A DNA stretch of 64,000 nucleotides from the NCBI GenBank assembly GCA_028284905.1, contig JANQQU010000034.1, positions 105,902 through 169,901 of the forward strand, given 5' to 3'. This document shows, piece after piece, positions 62,983 to 64,000 of this stretch (the stretch's first letter is position 1; each line of letters starts with the position of its first letter). Origin of the DNA: Calditrichia bacterium (GTDB lineage: Bacteria > Calditrichota > Calditrichia > RBG-13-44-9 > J075). A program made the position numbers and the translations under genes. The notes under the pieces are model-generated. The model worked only from the letters and a program-made list of their open reading frames with translations. It made no database searches and was not told where the DNA came from.

Positions 62983-63885
62983 ATGACTATGGAATTGAAG
63001 TATTTCAGATTGATAAAAACCATCGTTGAGGAAGGCAGCCTTGCCAGCTCCTCGGAACGTTTGTTCCTGACGCAATCGGCGCTCAGCCATCAGCTGCGGG
63101 AATTGGAGGAAAGGCTGGGATTCAAAGTCTTTCATCGCTCCCGCAACAACTGGCAGTTAACCGAAGAAGGCGCGGAGCTGTATAAAATGGCCAATCGTCT
63201 CCTTAACACGCTGGAGGATGGATTTAGTAACATCCGGCAAATTCGCGAAGGCTCGCGCGGCACTATTCGCCTCAGCACTGAATGCTACTCTTTTTACCAG
63301 GGCCTGCCGAATTTTATTCAGAAAATGGCCGCGCTTTATCCGGAGATTAATATCGAATTGGTTATGGATGCGACCCATCAACCGATTGAGAAATTGCTGG
63401 CAAACGATATCGATGTTGCCATCGTCAGCGATCCGCCAAAAACCGACCAGTTAATGGCGTTGGAAATTTTTCAGGATGAAGTTTTTGCTATTATGCATAA
63501 AGAACATCCCCTCGACAACCGGGCGTTTCTCAATGCCACAGATTTTCCCACAGTGCATTTGATTATCCACTCTTTCCCGATTGAAACGGTATCGGTTTAC
63601 GCTCATTTTCTCCAGCCGAACAACACTTCGGTAGCGAAAATAACCGCGGTACCATTTACCGAACTTGCCCTGGAGTTGATCAATGCCAACATGGGAATTA
63701 TGTGCATGCCGCGCTGGGCGCTAAATTCATTTAAGATATCTGAGGATCTGGTCTTTAAAAAAATTGGCGAAAGTGGTCTGAAGCGAACGCATTATTTAGT
63801 TATTCGGGAAGCAGATAAGCAGAAAAAATATATCGATGATTTTATTCGTAGCTTTGAAGAAGAGGTAGCGAAAAAAGTTTTGTAA
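62983..63885 (+). CDS. LysR-family transcriptional regulator (MetR-like)
   Basis: A 300-residue LysR: winged helix-turn-helix at 1-~62 (LASSSERLFLTQSALSHQLR, ELEERLGFKVFHRSRNNW) and a type 2 periplasmic-binding-like effector domain (~90-300; GTIRLSTECYSFYQGLPNF, IEKLLANDIDVAIVSDPP, MGIMCMPRWAL). The ligand pocket text GTIRLSTECYSFYQGLP resembles MetR, the homocysteine-responsive regulator, but that is only a likeness. Divergent from the NIPSNAP run across 467 bp of repeats. A ~103-bp direct repeat flanks the gene, which suggests that it may have been moved or duplicated. Confidence 0.93.
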   Translation: MTMELKYFRLIKTIVEEGSLASSSERLFLTQSALSHQLRELEERLGFKVFHRSRNNWQLTEEGAELYKMANRLLNTLEDGFSNIRQIREGSRGTIRLSTECYSFYQGLPNFIQKMAALYPEINIELVMDATHQPIEKLLANDIDVAIVSDPPKTDQLMALEIFQDEVFAIMHKEHPLDNRAFLNATDFPTVHLIIHSFPIETVSVYAHFLQPNNTSVAKITAVPFTELALELINANMGIMCMPRWALNSFKISEDLVFKKIGESGLKRTHYLVIREADKQKKYIDDFIRSFEEEVAKKVL

Positions 63886-63896
63886 AAGAGGAATTA

Positions 63897-64000
63897 TTCG
63901 GTCTTTGACAAATTTTGTGAAAATGTATTCACTGGCAACATTTAACATAATAAATTCTGTAACCCCTTCAGGGTTGGTAAAAAAGTTATCTCAACCGGGG
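63897..64000. repeat. Right copy of the direct repeat flanking LysR (cut by the window)
   Basis: TTCGGTCTTTGACAAATTTT through CAACCGGGG, the same as 62552-62656 with few changes, continuing past the window end. Confidence 0.85.

Overview
ORGANISM. The window is bacterial, of moderate GC, and reads as an uncultured Gram-negative of the FCB superphylum, most like Calditrichota, KSB1 or Ignavibacteriota. Four secreted proteins end in type A sorting domains of the type IX secretion system (NYPNPFNP motif). There are many lipoproteins, a TonB-dependent receptor, and two one-protein hybrid two-component regulators of the kind common in Bacteroidetes. There is no rRNA, tRNA or other phylogenetic marker, so the phylum is inferred.

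REGION 1 (1-23.4 kb) is a beta-1,3-glucan (laminarin-type) utilisation locus, all on the minus strand. From upstream to downstream it holds: a hybrid two-component sensor-regulator; a giant phosphorylase resembling GH149; a TIM-barrel glycosidase that continues into a probable outer-membrane beta-barrel; a 965-residue lipoprotein with tandem carbohydrate-binding-like repeats; a GH16 laminarinase lipoprotein; a GPH/MelB-type sugar symporter; an orphan sugar-binding lipoprotein; a T9SS-sorted binding protein; a universal stress protein; a GH17 without signal peptide; and a GH30 lipoprotein. My reading: GH16, GH30 and the barrel fusion cut glucan at the surface, the repeat proteins hold it, oligosaccharides cross by the barrel and the symporter, and the cytoplasmic GH17 and phosphorylase finish the job. 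No SusC/SusD pair is present. A 21-bp-spaced direct repeat upstream of the phosphorylase is a plausible operator for the AraC domain of the regulator. An IS110-family element enters at the left edge.

REGION 2 (23.6-37.5 kb) is mixed: an NAD(P)HX epimerase, a DUF4397 T9SS protein, a lipoprotein and TonB receptor pair, DUF2911 and DUF1080 proteins, a CNT nucleoside transporter with an unknown partner gene, a soluble hybrid regulator, and a broken IS110 copy lying in a dispersed repeat.

REGION 3 (37.5-64 kb) is accessory in character: a GntR/membrane-protein pair, PQQ-type propellers, an HxlR regulator with two near-perfect palindromic operators, serine hydrolases, several GNAT acetyltransferases, a sulfotransferase, Kelch and beta-helix proteins, small membrane proteins, an MpaB-like oxygenase, an SDR, rhodanese, NIPSNAP and LysR genes, plus two gene remnants (a histidine kinase and a Bacteroidetes-type hypothetical).

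REPEATS. Intergenic DNA is rich in dispersed palindromic repeats: a TCATTGCGAGG family with four copies, an AGCCAC/GTGGCT family, CATCCCGG and CCCTTCAGGG families, and a 159-bp MITE-like element flanked by a 7-bp direct repeat. Several are nested in one another, which gives an order of insertion. I see no CRISPR array, tRNA, rRNA or replication origin.
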